Assembly (NCBI GenBank): GCA_946405135.1
Contig: CAMJGD010000008.1
Coordinates: forward strand, 53,446-117,445
DNA length: 64,000 nucleotides
Direction of reading: 5' to 3'
Origin: an uncultured Clostridiaceae bacterium
GTDB lineage: Bacteria > Bacillota > Clostridia > Clostridiales > Clostridiaceae
Of the stretch, positions 8,951 through 18,103 are shown in pieces. Position 1 is the first letter of the stretch. Each line of letters opens with the position of its first letter. The notes below the pieces were generated by a model, which saw nothing but the letters and a program-made list of their open reading frames with translations, made no database searches and was not told the DNA's origin. A program made the translations under genes and the position numbers.

Positions 8951-10369
8951 ATGTTATTTTCAAGTACAATATTTATTTTTTCGTTTTTACCTTTAGTTAT
9001 TTTTGTATATTATATATTGTTAAAAAAGCTTACATATAGAAATATATTTTTGTTATTTTCAAGTTTAATATTTTATGCATGGGGAGAACCTAAATTTGTT
9101 TTAGTTATGATTAGTTCCATATTGTGGAACTGGTTTTTTGGACTACTCATAGATAAATATAGAGCTAATAAGTTTAAATCAAAATTAATTATAGTATTAA
9201 TGTTAGTTTTTAATCTTGGTATTATTTTTATATTTAAATATCTTAGATTTACTTTAGAAAACTTAAATAGGGTAACCAATGCAAATTTTAATATACCTAA
9301 TATTGCATTGCCTATAGGAATATCTTTTTTTACATTTCAGTGTATATCCTATGTAATTGATATATATAGAGAAAATGGCAAAGTGCAGAAGAATCCTCTT
9401 AATGTGGGACTTTATATATCTTTTTTCCCGCAACTTATAGCAGGACCCATTGTAAGATATGAAACTGTAGCAGATCAGATAGCTAATAGAAAAGAAAACT
9501 TTGAAGATTTTTCAAAAGGAGTATGTAGGTTTATCATAGGATTGAGTAAGAAAGTTTTAATTGCTAATACCCTTGCTATAGTTGCAGATAAGTCATTTTC
9601 TTTAAATGTTGCAGAATTGTCTGTTTCATTTGCTTGGCTTGGAGCCATAGCATATACTTTTCAAATATTTTATGATTTTTCAGGATACTCAGATATGGCT
9701 ATAGGCCTAGGATATATGTTTGGCTTTAAGTTTAATGAAAATTTTAATTATCCTTATATATCAAAATCTGTTTCTGAGTTTTGGAGAAGATGGCATATAT
9801 CTTTAGGAACATGGTTTAGAGATTATTTGTATTTTCCTTTAGGAGGATCTAGAGTAAAATCAAAGCATAGATTGGTATTTAATTTATTTGTTGTATGGAT
9901 GTTAACAGGGGTATGGCATGGTGCACAATGGACATTTATATTTTGGGGACTTTATTACTTTATTATTATAACACTAGAAAAACTTATTGATTTTGAAAAA
10001 AATTTTTCTTGCACTAATAAGTTAAAGTTTTTCAGAAATATTTATGTTATGCTTTTAGTAACTATTGGATGGGTAGTTTTTAGATCTAGCAGCATCACAG
10101 GAGCATTATCATACATAAAAATCATGCTAGGTTTTTCAAAGCACAGCTTTTTAAGTCCTTTAACTATCTTATATTTAAAAGAAAATAGGTTTGCATTTAT
10201 TGCAGCTATACTTTTCTCAGCTCCAATAGCAAAGGTTATTTCAGAGAAATGGAAAGATAATAAGTTTATGTCTATTTTATATGCTGTAGGTTTAATACTT
10301 CTTTTTATAGTTTGTACTACTTATATTATAAAGGGAACATATAATCCATTTATTTATTTTAATTTTTAA
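8951..10369 (+). CDS. MBOAT-family O-acyltransferase (AlgI/DltB-like)
   Basis: A 472-residue polytopic membrane protein. The MBOAT core is visible as FPQLIAGPIVRYE, SEFWRRWHISLGTWFRDYLY and the catalytic-histidine segment TGVWHGAQWTFIFWG. These enzymes move acyl (usually acetyl) groups across the membrane for O-acetylation of exported polysaccharides or teichoic acids. ATG 8951 has a strong AGGAGGG ribosome site. The next gene, 16 bp downstream, is a frameshifted DHHW/AlgX-like protein, the usual extracytoplasmic partner, so together they formed a polysaccharide O-acetylation pair. The acetylated polymer is not indicated. Confidence 0.9.
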   Translation: MLFSSTIFIFSFLPLVIFVYYILLKKLTYRNIFLLFSSLIFYAWGEPKFVLVMISSILWNWFFGLLIDKYRANKFKSKLIIVLMLVFNLGIIFIFKYLRFTLENLNRVTNANFNIPNIALPIGISFFTFQCISYVIDIYRENGKVQKNPLNVGLYISFFPQLIAGPIVRYETVADQIANRKENFEDFSKGVCRFIIGLSKKVLIANTLAIVADKSFSLNVAELSVSFAWLGAIAYTFQIFYDFSGYSDMAIGLGYMFGFKFNENFNYPYISKSVSEFWRRWHISLGTWFRDYLYFPLGGSRVKSKHRLVFNLFVVWMLTGVWHGAQWTFIFWGLYYFIIITLEKLIDFEKNFSCTNKLKFFRNIYVMLLVTIGWVVFRSSSITGALSYIKIMLGFSKHSFLSPLTILYLKENRFAFIAAILFSAPIAKVISEKWKDNKFMSILYAVGLILLFIVCTTYIIKGTYNPFIYFNF

Positions 10370-10385
10370 CTTTGGAGGAACTTGT

Positions 10386-11611
10386 ATGAAATCATTTCAT
10401 TTAAATAAATACAATATAACTGCTTTAATATTTATCTTGTTTATTTTTATGTTTGGTACTATGACTTTAATTGAAGGTGGAAGTTCTATGTATCATAAGT
10501 CTATAGATAGCTATAAAAAATCTACAAGCTACACAAAGAGGTTAAAAGGAACAATAGGTACTTATGAAAAGGAATTTAATAATAAATTTTATCTAAAGAC
10601 TAAATTTATAGATGGATTTGGGTTGGAGCAAAGATTACTAGGGAAAAAAGTTATTAATGATGTTAGTTCAGATAAAAGTGTTATAAAGGATAAAGATGGC
10701 TTTTTGCTTTTTACTAATGATAAGCAAGATGTAACCGATAATGCTAAAAATTTAGTAAATATGCAGGATTTTTTAAATAAGACTAAAACACCTTTTTTAT
10801 ATATTCAAGCTCCTTATAAGATATTAAAAGATTATACTAATTTGCCCATAGGTATAAAGATTACACCAATAAAAATGTGGATGAATTTATAAATGTTTTA
10901 AAAAGTTCCGGGGTTAATTATGTAGATTTGAGAGAGGAAATATCAAAGGATAAACTGGATAAAGAACAGCTATTTTTTAAGACTGATCATCATTGGAGAA
11001 TTGAGACAGTTTTTTGGGTATATCAAAAAACTATCGGATACATAGAAGAAAGGTTTAATATTAAGTTAGATAAGGATAACTATTATACGGATAGGAAAAA
11101 TTTTAATATTGATATTTACAAAAATAACTTTTTGGGGTCTCAAGGACAAAGAGTATCTAAATATTATGGTGGAATAGATGATTTTGCTTTAGTAACTCCT
11201 AAATTTAAAACAGATTTAGAATTAACTCAAATTCTTGAAGATAAAGTATTACATATAAAGCAGGGTGAATTTAAAGACAGTCTCATTTATAAATCTATGA
11301 TGGAATCTAAAGATGGATATTCTATAGATTCTTATGCTTCTTATTTAGGATATGGAAATACAGAAAAAAGAATAGTAAACAATAAAGCAGCCAATAATTA
11401 TAAGGTATTGGTTATAGGAGATTCTTTTTCAAGGCCTTTAACTTCATTTTTAAGTCTTTGTTTTAAAGAAACTAGAAATATTGATACTCAAAAGGGCAGG
11501 TTTAATAAAAATGTATATGATTATATTACAGAATATAAACCAGATATGGTTATAGTGTTAGTTAATGGCGGAAGTTGTGGAGATAAGGATGTATTTAATT
11601 TTTACAAATAA
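10386..11611 (+). pseudogene. DHHW/AlgX-like O-acetyltransferase partner, split by a one-base frameshift
   Basis: Two overlapping frames make one protein: 10386-10892 (signal anchor and N-terminal half) and a +1 frame ending at 11611, which carries the family motif FFKTDHHWRIETVFW and a late VIGDSFSRPLTSF. Restoring one G after position ~10860 turns the sequence into IKDYTNKNVDEFINVL and joins both halves into a protein of about 408 residues. The N-terminus has one transmembrane segment (ALIFILFIFMFGTMTLI), so the protein would act outside the cell with the MBOAT enzyme. Either the gene is inactive, or the base was lost in sequencing. The rest of the sequence shows no decay, so the lesion is recent if real. 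Confidence 0.85.
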
Positions 11612-11693
11612 TATTAAAAAAATAAAACAAAATGGACACTTTTAATTCCTCATACGTTATATAAATGAAAGCACCAATCGAGGAAGTGATAAA

Positions 11694-12149
11694 ATGAATG
11701 TTTATTTGGTTTATCAAAAGTATAATAAGGATTTTATAGCATATGCAAAATCTATTACCCATAATAAAGACAAAGCTTTTGATTTAGTGCAAGAAGCTTA
11801 TGTAGCTGCACTAGAAAAAGAAGAGACATTTAGTATTATGAATCAATACCAAATAAAGGGGTGGTTTTTTACCACCATAAAGAATAAAAATATAGACAAT
11901 TTAAGAAAAGAAAAAAGGATGGTATATCTAGAAGATCAGGAAATATTTGAGGGAACTGAAAGCTTTGAGGAAAGCATAATTATGAGAGGACTGTTAGATA
12001 AATTGCCAGAAAAGCATAGAAAAGTATTGATTCTTAAATATGTAATGAATCTTAATAGCAGAGAAATAGGTGAAATATTAGCTATATCACCATCAACAGT
12101 GAGATCTCGATTGAGTGCGTCATTAAAATTATTAAAAGATACTTTGTAG
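11694..12149 (+). CDS. ECF-type sigma-70 family RNA polymerase sigma factor
   Basis: A 151-residue two-domain sigma factor. Region 2 includes NKDKAFDLVQEAYVAAL and the WFFTTIKNKNIDNLRKEKR helix. Region 4 at the C-terminus reads LPEKHRKVLILKYVMNLNSREIGEIL with a recognition helix SPSTVRSRLSASL. It should direct RNA polymerase to a small regulon. GAGGAAGTG precedes ATG 11694. The following gene starts 11 bp downstream after its own AGGAGG and is clearly co-transcribed, but it does not look like a typical zinc-finger or membrane anti-sigma factor. Confidence 0.9.
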   Translation: MNVYLVYQKYNKDFIAYAKSITHNKDKAFDLVQEAYVAALEKEETFSIMNQYQIKGWFFTTIKNKNIDNLRKEKRMVYLEDQEIFEGTESFEESIIMRGLLDKLPEKHRKVLILKYVMNLNSREIGEILAISPSTVRSRLSASLKLLKDTL

Positions 12150-12160
12150 GAGGTATTAAA

Positions 12161-13348
12161 ATGTCAAAGATTAAAAATGTGGGAATTCTAGATGTTAGAG
12201 ATATTAAGGAAGTTCTAGCTAAAGATATTACAGAAATAGCTAATGTAGGAATGTTCATAGAAAGTGATGAATCACAGATATTTCTAAAAAACTGTGAAAA
12301 AGTAAATATTGGTTCTACTATAAGGATACCTAAAGATATAAAGGTTATAACTCAAAATGAAAATGTGATATTAGATAAAGATTATTTAGAAGGATTTTTA
12401 GAGCCTGTAGTTATTCTTATAAATGGAAGTTTAATTATTAAAAAGGATGTAGATGCTAAATTAATTAATGAAAAGATATATGCCATAGTTGTTAATGGCG
12501 AATTGGTATGTACTAAAAAATTGGCAGGAGTCATTCAATCTAAGGGAACAATAAATGGTGGAATGTTTAGATACAATAATGACTATGAATTCATTGATGG
12601 TAATATAAACTTTACAAATAGGTTTTTAAAAGGATTGAAACCTAATTCTAAATTAGCTTTTAAAAAACTATTTATTGTTGAAGAGGTTAACAAAAATTTG
12701 TTAGAGGAAAAGATAGCTGATATTCAAGTTTTAGATAAACTAATCATAGCAAGTGAATATGAAAAAGGGATATCAGAACTTATATGTGATTATTATGAAG
12801 TAGACAAAGTCATTGTACCTATGATGGCAAAAACAGCTAAATATATAGATGATAACATTCATATAGATGAAAGTTCTATAAAAAAATATGATCACAGTTT
12901 TATATATGTGAATGGAGAGGTGGAAATATCATTAAATGAGGATATAGAATTTGACCAATATATACAATATTTAATTTGTGATACAGTTATCTGCAATGAA
13001 AAAACTTATAATATGATTAAAGATAGCTTAAGCGAAGATGTAAATGTGGAAATCATAAATGGAAGACTTCTAAAAAATCTTGGAAAAATAGTGTTATCTG
13101 GAGAGTTAGAAGAAGATGTAACTATAAAAAACATGGGAAAACTTATTTTTGAAGAGGATTTCAACTATGATAAGCTTAAATCCATAGTTAACTATGGGAT
13201 TATTGAAGTGCCAGAAGGCAAGATGGATATAGTAAAAATCAAGCTAAAACAAAATTATGGAAAAATCAAAATAGCAGGAGAGAAGCAAGTTGAAGCTTCC
13301 AATGATGAAAAAACTCTTTATGAAAATGTGGCAGAATTAAAACTGTAA
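12161..13348 (+). CDS. Protein of unknown function, repeat-rich and possibly beta-solenoid, partner of the ECF sigma factor
   Basis: I do not recognise this 395-residue protein. It has no signal peptide and no obvious membrane segment. The sequence is built of loosely repeated strand-rich units with asparagine-glycine turns, for example ILINGSLIIKKDVDA, IVVNGELVCTKK, FIYVNGEVEISLNEDIE and VEIINGRLLKNLGKIVLSG. Those spacings suggest a beta-solenoid, somewhat like polymer-forming cytoskeletal proteins. Its start 11 bp behind the sigma gene, with its own AGGAGG, suggests joint function: a non-classical anti-sigma factor or a target of the sigma factor. A hairpin terminator follows. Both the fold and the role are inference. 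Confidence 0.55.
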   Translation: MSKIKNVGILDVRDIKEVLAKDITEIANVGMFIESDESQIFLKNCEKVNIGSTIRIPKDIKVITQNENVILDKDYLEGFLEPVVILINGSLIIKKDVDAKLINEKIYAIVVNGELVCTKKLAGVIQSKGTINGGMFRYNNDYEFIDGNINFTNRFLKGLKPNSKLAFKKLFIVEEVNKNLLEEKIADIQVLDKLIIASEYEKGISELICDYYEVDKVIVPMMAKTAKYIDDNIHIDESSIKKYDHSFIYVNGEVEISLNEDIEFDQYIQYLICDTVICNEKTYNMIKDSLSEDVNVEIINGRLLKNLGKIVLSGELEEDVTIKNMGKLIFEEDFNYDKLKSIVNYGIIEVPEGKMDIVKIKLKQNYGKIKIAGEKQVEASNDEKTLYENVAELKL

Positions 13349-13364
13349 AAAAGCTTTAATTTTA

Positions 13365-13401
13365 AAAAATGGCTGTTGCATATTATGTACAGCCATTTTT
13401 G
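13365..13401 (+). terminator. Terminator after the sigma factor operon
   Basis: AAAATGGCTGT and ACAGCCATTTTT form an 11-bp stem around a 12-base loop, ending in T residues. Confidence 0.85.
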
Positions 13402-13476
13402 TATGGTTTCAGCTAATGTGGTAAAATTGTTTTATTAAATTTATTTAGAGGATAATAATATATTGGAGTTGATAGA

Positions 13477-14055
13477 ATGAAGATAAAAGATATTAAAATT
13501 TTAGCAGATACAAAATATTTAAAGTTATATAATGCAGAATATACAAATAAGAATGGGGATACTAGAAATTGGTCTATTGCTTCTAGAAAAGATTTAAGTA
13601 CATTGAAGAATAAATTTTTTAATAAAGCAAAGGATGAAATAGATGCTGTAATAATAGTAGCAACTCACGTAGAAGAAAATAAACTAGTTATCATAAAGCA
13701 ATTCAGGGTACCTATTAATGATTATGTATATGAGCTTCCTGCTGGACTTATAGATAAAGGTGAAGATTTTAAAACTACAGTAAAGCGTGAATTAAAAGAA
13801 GAAACCGGGCTTGACTTAATAGAAATTGATTATAGTAGTACCAAGTCTAAAGCTTATGTATCTACAGGTATGACTGATGAATCTGTGGCATTAGTTTATT
13901 GCACTTGCTCAGGAAAAATATCAAAAGAGTATTTAGAACCAGATGAAGATATTGAGGTTATGTTATTAACTAAAGAAGAAGCTAAAGAGCTTATAAAGTC
14001 TGAAGATAATATAGACGTTAAGGCTCTACTTGCCATACAAAAATTCATACAATAG
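13477..14055 (+). CDS. Nudix hydrolase, ADP-ribose pyrophosphatase type
   Basis: A 192-residue cytosolic enzyme. The complete Nudix box starts at GLIDKGEDF and continues with RELKEETGL, with all spacing residues of the GX5EX7REUXEEXGU pattern. Upstream is FRVPINDYVYELPAG, as in ADP-ribose pyrophosphatases, which split ADP-ribose into AMP and ribose 5-phosphate. It stands alone between a terminator and the TPP riboswitch. Exact substrate preference among nucleotide sugars cannot be fixed from the sequence. Confidence 0.88.
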   Translation: MKIKDIKILADTKYLKLYNAEYTNKNGDTRNWSIASRKDLSTLKNKFFNKAKDEIDAVIIVATHVEENKLVIIKQFRVPINDYVYELPAGLIDKGEDFKTTVKRELKEETGLDLIEIDYSSTKSKAYVSTGMTDESVALVYCTCSGKISKEYLEPDEDIEVMLLTKEEAKELIKSEDNIDVKALLAIQKFIQ

Positions 14056-14211
14056 GTGCTATATGAATATATCTACTGGTTATAGATGATCCAGGAGATA
14101 TATTAGTAAAACTTAGGAATAAATTAATTTTACAGCTATTGACCCTTTTCATATATTGTAGTAATATTACTAAGTAAAGCAAAATTGAATAAAATTTATA
14201 TTATAGTAATC

Positions 14212-14298
14212 CAGGGGAGCTGGTAATGCCGGCTGAGATTAAGAACGAGATTCTTAGACCCTTTAACCTGATCTGGTTAGAACCAGCGTAGGGAGAGA
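14212..14298 (+). promoter_or_regulatory. TPP riboswitch (THI element)
   Basis: The classic thi-box order is visible: GGGGAGC, GGCTGAGA, then CCCTTTAACCTGATCTGG and the closing AGCGTAGGGA. Thiamine pyrophosphate binding should favour the terminator just downstream and switch off tenA and the ABC importer. This is a textbook aptamer with intact core sequences. Confidence 0.97.
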
Positions 14299-14324
14299 TT
14301 TTATACATTTTTTTAAAAAGTATA

Positions 14325-14360
14325 GGTGCAGATCTCTTCTGAGATTTGTACCTTTTTATT
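14325..14360 (+). terminator. Riboswitch-controlled terminator before tenA
   Basis: GGTGCAGATCTC and GAGATTTGTACC form a 12-bp stem with two G-U pairs and a TTCT loop, followed by TTTTTA. It lies between the TPP aptamer and the tenA ribosome site, as expected for transcriptional attenuation by thiamine pyrophosphate. Confidence 0.9.
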
Positions 14361-14392
14361 TTAAAAATAAAATTGCCTAGGGAGTGTTTAAA

Positions 14393-15052
14393 ATGAAATT
14401 TACGGAAGAACTTTATGAAAGCGTTAAAGATATTTGGGAGTCCTATTATGAGCATCCTTTTGTAAAGGGAATTGGTGAAGGAACTTTAGAGGTAGACAAA
14501 TTTAAGTTTTATATGATTCAGGACTACATATATCTTTTAGACTATGCAAAAGTATATGCTCTAGGAGTGGTAAAAGCGGATACTGAAGAAGTGATGCAGG
14601 GATTTTCATCTATGGTTAATGCCATACTAAATGGAGAGATGAGTATTCATCGTTCTTACATGAAAAGACTTGGCATAACTTCAGAAGAAATTAAAGCTTC
14701 AAAAGCCTCTATTACAAATTTATCCTATACTCACTATATGCTTGCAGTTTCTCACAATGGAACTTTAAAAGAACTTGCAGTGTCTTTATTAGCCTGCATG
14801 TGGAGCTATATGGAAATTGGTAAAAACTTAAGTAAAATACCAGGTTCTACAGAACATGAATTTTATGGAGAATGGGTAAGAGGATATATTTCTGAAGGCT
14901 ATAAAAAAGATACCTATTGGATTATAGATTTAGTAGACGAGCTGTCTAAAAATATGGATAATCATCAGAAGGAAAGATTAAAGGATATATTTATAAATAC
15001 CAGTAAGTATGAGTATATGTTTTGGGACATGGCCTACAATAAGGAGATGTAA
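14393..15052 (+). CDS. tenA: TenA-family thiaminase II / aminopyrimidine aminohydrolase
   Basis: A 219-residue all-helical enzyme with the TenA landmarks: PFVKGIGEGTL near the N-terminus, the catalytic-cysteine segment SLLACMWSYMEIG, and FWDMAY at the end. TenA converts aminopyrimidine products of thiamine breakdown into hydroxymethylpyrimidine for salvage. ATG 14393 follows TAGGGAGTG; the in-frame GTG at 14384 lies inside that site. It is the first gene after a TPP riboswitch and terminator, and leads an importer operon, which fits uptake and salvage of the thiamine pyrimidine. Confidence 0.93.
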   Translation: MKFTEELYESVKDIWESYYEHPFVKGIGEGTLEVDKFKFYMIQDYIYLLDYAKVYALGVVKADTEEVMQGFSSMVNAILNGEMSIHRSYMKRLGITSEEIKASKASITNLSYTHYMLAVSHNGTLKELAVSLLACMWSYMEIGKNLSKIPGSTEHEFYGEWVRGYISEGYKKDTYWIIDLVDELSKNMDNHQKERLKDIFINTSKYEYMFWDMAYNKEM

Positions 15053-15058
15053 TGATCT

Positions 15059-15811
15059 ATGCTGAAATTTAACCAGGTTAATTTTAAATATGATAATACT
15101 TCAGAGCTTCTCATAAAAGACTTAAGCTTTAATGTAGATAAAGGTGACTTTGTAAGTATAATCGGACCTAGTGGTTGTGGTAAAAGCACCATATTCAGAC
15201 TTGTTTCTGGGCTTGAACGTGAGCTTAACGGAGATATTCTCTTTAAAGGCAAAAGCATGAAAGAGCAGAAGAGAAATATAGGCTACATGCCTCAAAAAGA
15301 TCTTTTGATTCCTTGGAGAAGTATACTTCAGAATACATCACTGCCCCTTGAAATTCAAGGTGTAAGCTCTAAAGAAGCTGGAAAAAGGGCAGAGGAGCTT
15401 CTTAGGACTTTTGGATTAGAAAAATACAAAGATAAACACCCAAAGGATCTGTCAGGGGGAATGAGACAGAGAATATCCTTTATAAGGACATTGCTTACAG
15501 GAGCTGAGCTGTTGCTCCTGGATGAACCTTTTAGTGCACTGGATGCTATAACAAAGATATCCATGCAGGAATGGCTGTTAACTCAATGGTCTAATTTAAA
15601 TAAAACTGTATTATTTATAACCCATGATGTAGAGGAAGCCTTATTTCTATCAAATAAGATTTTCGTAATCTCTGAAAGACCTATTACAAAAATGACAGAA
15701 GTGGTAGTGCCTCATGGATATCCAAGGGATAGACATATGCTTAGTCTTCCAGAGGTACTTTCTATAAAAGAAGAATTAGTAAATGAATTAAAGCAGAGGG
15801 TTGAACTATGA
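15059..15811 (+). CDS. thiZ: ABC transporter ATPase for thiamine pyrimidine precursor
   Basis: A 250-residue nucleotide-binding subunit with Walker A GPSGCGKST, signature LSGGMRQR, Walker B ELLLLDEPFSALD and the switch histidine in LFITHDVEEAL. It is of the nitrate/sulfonate/taurine (SsuB-like) subtype that pairs with NMT1-type binding proteins. It starts 6 bp after tenA, and its last four bases overlap the permease start (ATGA). Position in a TPP-riboswitch operon assigns it to import of a pyrimidine precursor such as formylaminopyrimidine; the symbol is by analogy with ThiXYZ. Confidence 0.9.
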   Translation: MLKFNQVNFKYDNTSELLIKDLSFNVDKGDFVSIIGPSGCGKSTIFRLVSGLERELNGDILFKGKSMKEQKRNIGYMPQKDLLIPWRSILQNTSLPLEIQGVSSKEAGKRAEELLRTFGLEKYKDKHPKDLSGGMRQRISFIRTLLTGAELLLLDEPFSALDAITKISMQEWLLTQWSNLNKTVLFITHDVEEALFLSNKIFVISERPITKMTEVVVPHGYPRDRHMLSLPEVLSIKEELVNELKQRVEL

Positions 15812-16551
15812 AGAAATATAAATCATCTATAATAGTAAGTATTATATTTTTCGCTGTTTGGGAACTTCTTGCAAGATATATAAATGCTATGTATATACTT
15901 CCTTCTCCCAGCAGGATAGTATTAAAAATATGGCAGCTAAAGGAACCTTTATTTTTGATACATCTTCCTGCTACATTGTTAGTTACGTTTCTTGGACTTA
16001 TAATATCAGTGGTTTTGGGAGTGGCTTTAGCTATAGCTATGAATTCTAATGAAAAAATCGAAAAAGCCATATATCCTATTGTGGTAGTTACTCAAACTGT
16101 ACCAATAACAGCTTTAGCTCCTATATTTGTACTATGGTTTGGATATAGCATATGGAGCAAAGTTATAGTCACCATACTTATTACATTTTTCCCTATAACA
16201 GTAAATGTTTATGACGGACTGCGTTCTACAAGAAAAGATATGGAAGAGCTTCTTATGACTTATGGAGCAAGTAAGAAAGACATATTCATTAAATTAAAGC
16301 TGCCATCTTCCCTGCCCTATTTTTTTTCAGCTCTTAAAATAGCAGTGCCTTTAAGCGTTATAGGAGCAGCTATAAGTGAGTGGCTTGGAGCACAGAAAGG
16401 TCTTGGATATTTTAGCAAAAGAATGATGACACAATTAGATGGAGCTGCAGTATTTGCACCTATATGTATTTTGTCATTGGCTGCGCTTTTATTTGTTTCT
16501 ATTATAAATATTCTTGAAAAAAAATTAATTACCTGGAGGAATGAATCATGA
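15808..16551 (+). CDS. thiX: ABC transporter permease for thiamine pyrimidine precursor
   Basis: A 247-residue integral membrane protein of the BPD_transp_1 family with about six transmembrane helices. The EAA coupling loop is readable as EELLMTYGASKKDIFIKLKLP. It overlaps both neighbours by ATGA junctions, which indicates translational coupling with the ATPase and the binding protein. Role: membrane channel of the TPP-controlled pyrimidine importer. The assignment to this substrate rests on the riboswitch and on the neighbouring tenA and NMT1-type genes. Confidence 0.9.
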   Translation: MKKYKSSIIVSIIFFAVWELLARYINAMYILPSPSRIVLKIWQLKEPLFLIHLPATLLVTFLGLIISVVLGVALAIAMNSNEKIEKAIYPIVVVTQTVPITALAPIFVLWFGYSIWSKVIVTILITFFPITVNVYDGLRSTRKDMEELLMTYGASKKDIFIKLKLPSSLPYFFSALKIAVPLSVIGAAISEWLGAQKGLGYFSKRMMTQLDGAAVFAPICILSLAALLFVSIINILEKKLITWRNES

Positions 16552-17549
16552 AAAAATTTAAACAGATATCTATGTTATTAGCTCTAATAGTGTGTTTTGC
16601 ATTTTCAGGATGTGCAAAACAATCTGACTCTAAAAATGCAGGAAAGCTTGAGGATGTAGATTTAGTATTGGATTGGTATCCTAATGCTATACATGCTTTC
16701 ATATATGCTGCCATACAAAATGGATACTATAAAGAAGAAGGGTTAAATGTAAACATAAAGTTTCCATCAAATCCTACAGATCCACTTACATTGCCTGCAG
16801 CAGGAAAGGCTACCATAGGCATATATTACCAGCCAGATATAATAATAGCTAGGGCAAATGAAAAAGTACCTGTAAAATGTATTGGTGCGATAACACATAC
16901 ACCTTTAAATGTTATAATTTCATTAAAAGAAAAAAATATAAATTCTCCAAAAGATTTGTCAGGAAAAACTGTTGGATTCTCTGGTAATCCTTTAAATACT
17001 GAATATGTAAAAACTATGGTAGAAAAAGATGGAGGAGATCCAAAATCAGTAAATATAGTAGATGTAGGTTTTGAATTACTATCTTCTATGGTAACTAAAA
17101 AAGTAGATGCTACTACAGGTGGACTTATAAATCATGAAGTTCCTGTATTAAAACATGAAGGTCATGATATAAAATATTTTGATCCTTCAGATTATGGAGT
17201 TCCAAATTATTATGAAGAAGTTTTTGTTACCAGTGATGATACCTTAAAACAAAAGCCCGAAACCTTAAAGAAGTTTTTGAAAGCTTCCAAAAAAGGCTTT
17301 GAATACATGAAGAATAACCCAGATAAGTCTCTTAAGATTTTATTAGACAATCAACAAAAAGATAATTTTCCATTAATTCAGTCTGTGGAAAAAGAAAGTA
17401 TGGATATATTACTACCTAAAATGGAATCAAAAGATGAGCCATTTTTATTTCAAGATAAAAAGGTATGGGAAGAAAATATAGAGTGGCTGTATAAAAAGGG
17501 TATGCTTAAAGAAAAGGTAAAAGCTGAAGATTTTTATGTAAGTGAATAG
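16548..17549 (+). CDS. thiY: NMT1/THI5-like substrate-binding lipoprotein of the thiamine pyrimidine importer
   Basis: A 333-residue lipoprotein: a basic start, a hydrophobic stretch and the lipobox FSGC put the modified cysteine near residue 22. The mature domain opens with DLVLDWYPNAIHAFIYAA and GYYKEEGLNV, typical of NMT1/THI5-like proteins that bind pyrimidine precursors of thiamine. It overlaps the permease by ATGA and is the last gene of the operon, followed by a terminator. It presents the ligand to ThiX at the outer face of the membrane. Confidence 0.9.
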   Translation: MKKFKQISMLLALIVCFAFSGCAKQSDSKNAGKLEDVDLVLDWYPNAIHAFIYAAIQNGYYKEEGLNVNIKFPSNPTDPLTLPAAGKATIGIYYQPDIIIARANEKVPVKCIGAITHTPLNVIISLKEKNINSPKDLSGKTVGFSGNPLNTEYVKTMVEKDGGDPKSVNIVDVGFELLSSMVTKKVDATTGGLINHEVPVLKHEGHDIKYFDPSDYGVPNYYEEVFVTSDDTLKQKPETLKKFLKASKKGFEYMKNNPDKSLKILLDNQQKDNFPLIQSVEKESMDILLPKMESKDEPFLFQDKKVWEENIEWLYKKGMLKEKVKAEDFYVSE

Positions 17550-17554
17550 AAAAA

Positions 17555-17597
17555 GAAGGGAAGAGAATCTATTTAATAGTATCTCTTCTCTGTTTTT
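17555..17597 (+). terminator. Terminator of the thiamine uptake operon
   Basis: GGAAGAGA and TCTCTTCTC pair around a loop of about 15 bases, followed by TGTTTTTTTA. Confidence 0.8.
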
Positions 17598-17638
17598 TTA
17601 TTTTGAATTAAACTAAAAATTTAAAAAAACTATTTTAC

Positions 17639-17677
17639 ACATATTACATTGACAGACATAGTAATATGTTATATCTT
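17639..17677 (+). promoter_or_regulatory. PadR gene promoter with a candidate autoregulatory operator
   Basis: TTGACA (17649-17654) and TATCTT (17672-17677) are 17 bp apart. A perfect 9-bp inverted repeat, ACATATTAC (17639-17647) and GTAATATGT (17661-17669), flanks the -35 box. PadR-family proteins often bind AT-rich ATGT/ACAT inverted repeats in their own promoters, so this is a good operator candidate. Confidence 0.6.
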
Positions 17678-17697
17678 ATTATTAAGAGGTGATTTTG

Positions 17698-18042
17698 GTG
17701 ATTCTTAACAATATTAGCAGCGACTTAATAAGAGGAAATATTGATACTATTATACTTTGTGTTTTATGCCAAAAAGACAGTTATGGTTATGAAATTATAA
17801 AGACTATAAAGGAAAATAGTGATGGTGAATATGAGTTAAAAGAGCCTACCCTTTATTCTAGTTTAAAAAGGCTGGAGAGTCAAAAGATGGTGGAATCCTA
17901 TTGGGGTGATGAAAGCCAAGGTGCTAGAAGAAAATACTACAAGATTACTACTAAAGGATTAGAAATGTACAAAACTAATTATGAAGCTTGGAAAACTGCT
18001 CGGGATGTTATTGATAAATTAATTTACCCTTATTATCAATAA
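17698..18042 (+). CDS. PadR-family transcriptional regulator
   Basis: A 114-residue winged-helix protein. LIRGNIDTIILCVLCQKDSYGYEIIKTI and LKEPTLYSSLKRLE are diagnostic for PadR, and the wing reads GARRKYYKITTKGLE. I choose GTG 17698, which gives the usual short N-terminus; AAGAGGTGA lies just upstream, and the in-frame GTG at 17689 is within that site. PadR proteins typically repress nearby transport or stress genes in response to small molecules. The next gene encodes a small membrane-anchored protein of unknown role, possibly its target. Confidence 0.9.
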   Translation: MILNNISSDLIRGNIDTIILCVLCQKDSYGYEIIKTIKENSDGEYELKEPTLYSSLKRLESQKMVESYWGDESQGARRKYYKITTKGLEMYKTNYEAWKTARDVIDKLIYPYYQ

Positions 18043-18103
18043 TAGTTCCACTATTTATTGATAAAGCTTGTAAGATTATAAAGAAGTACGAGGTGGATAA
18101 TAT

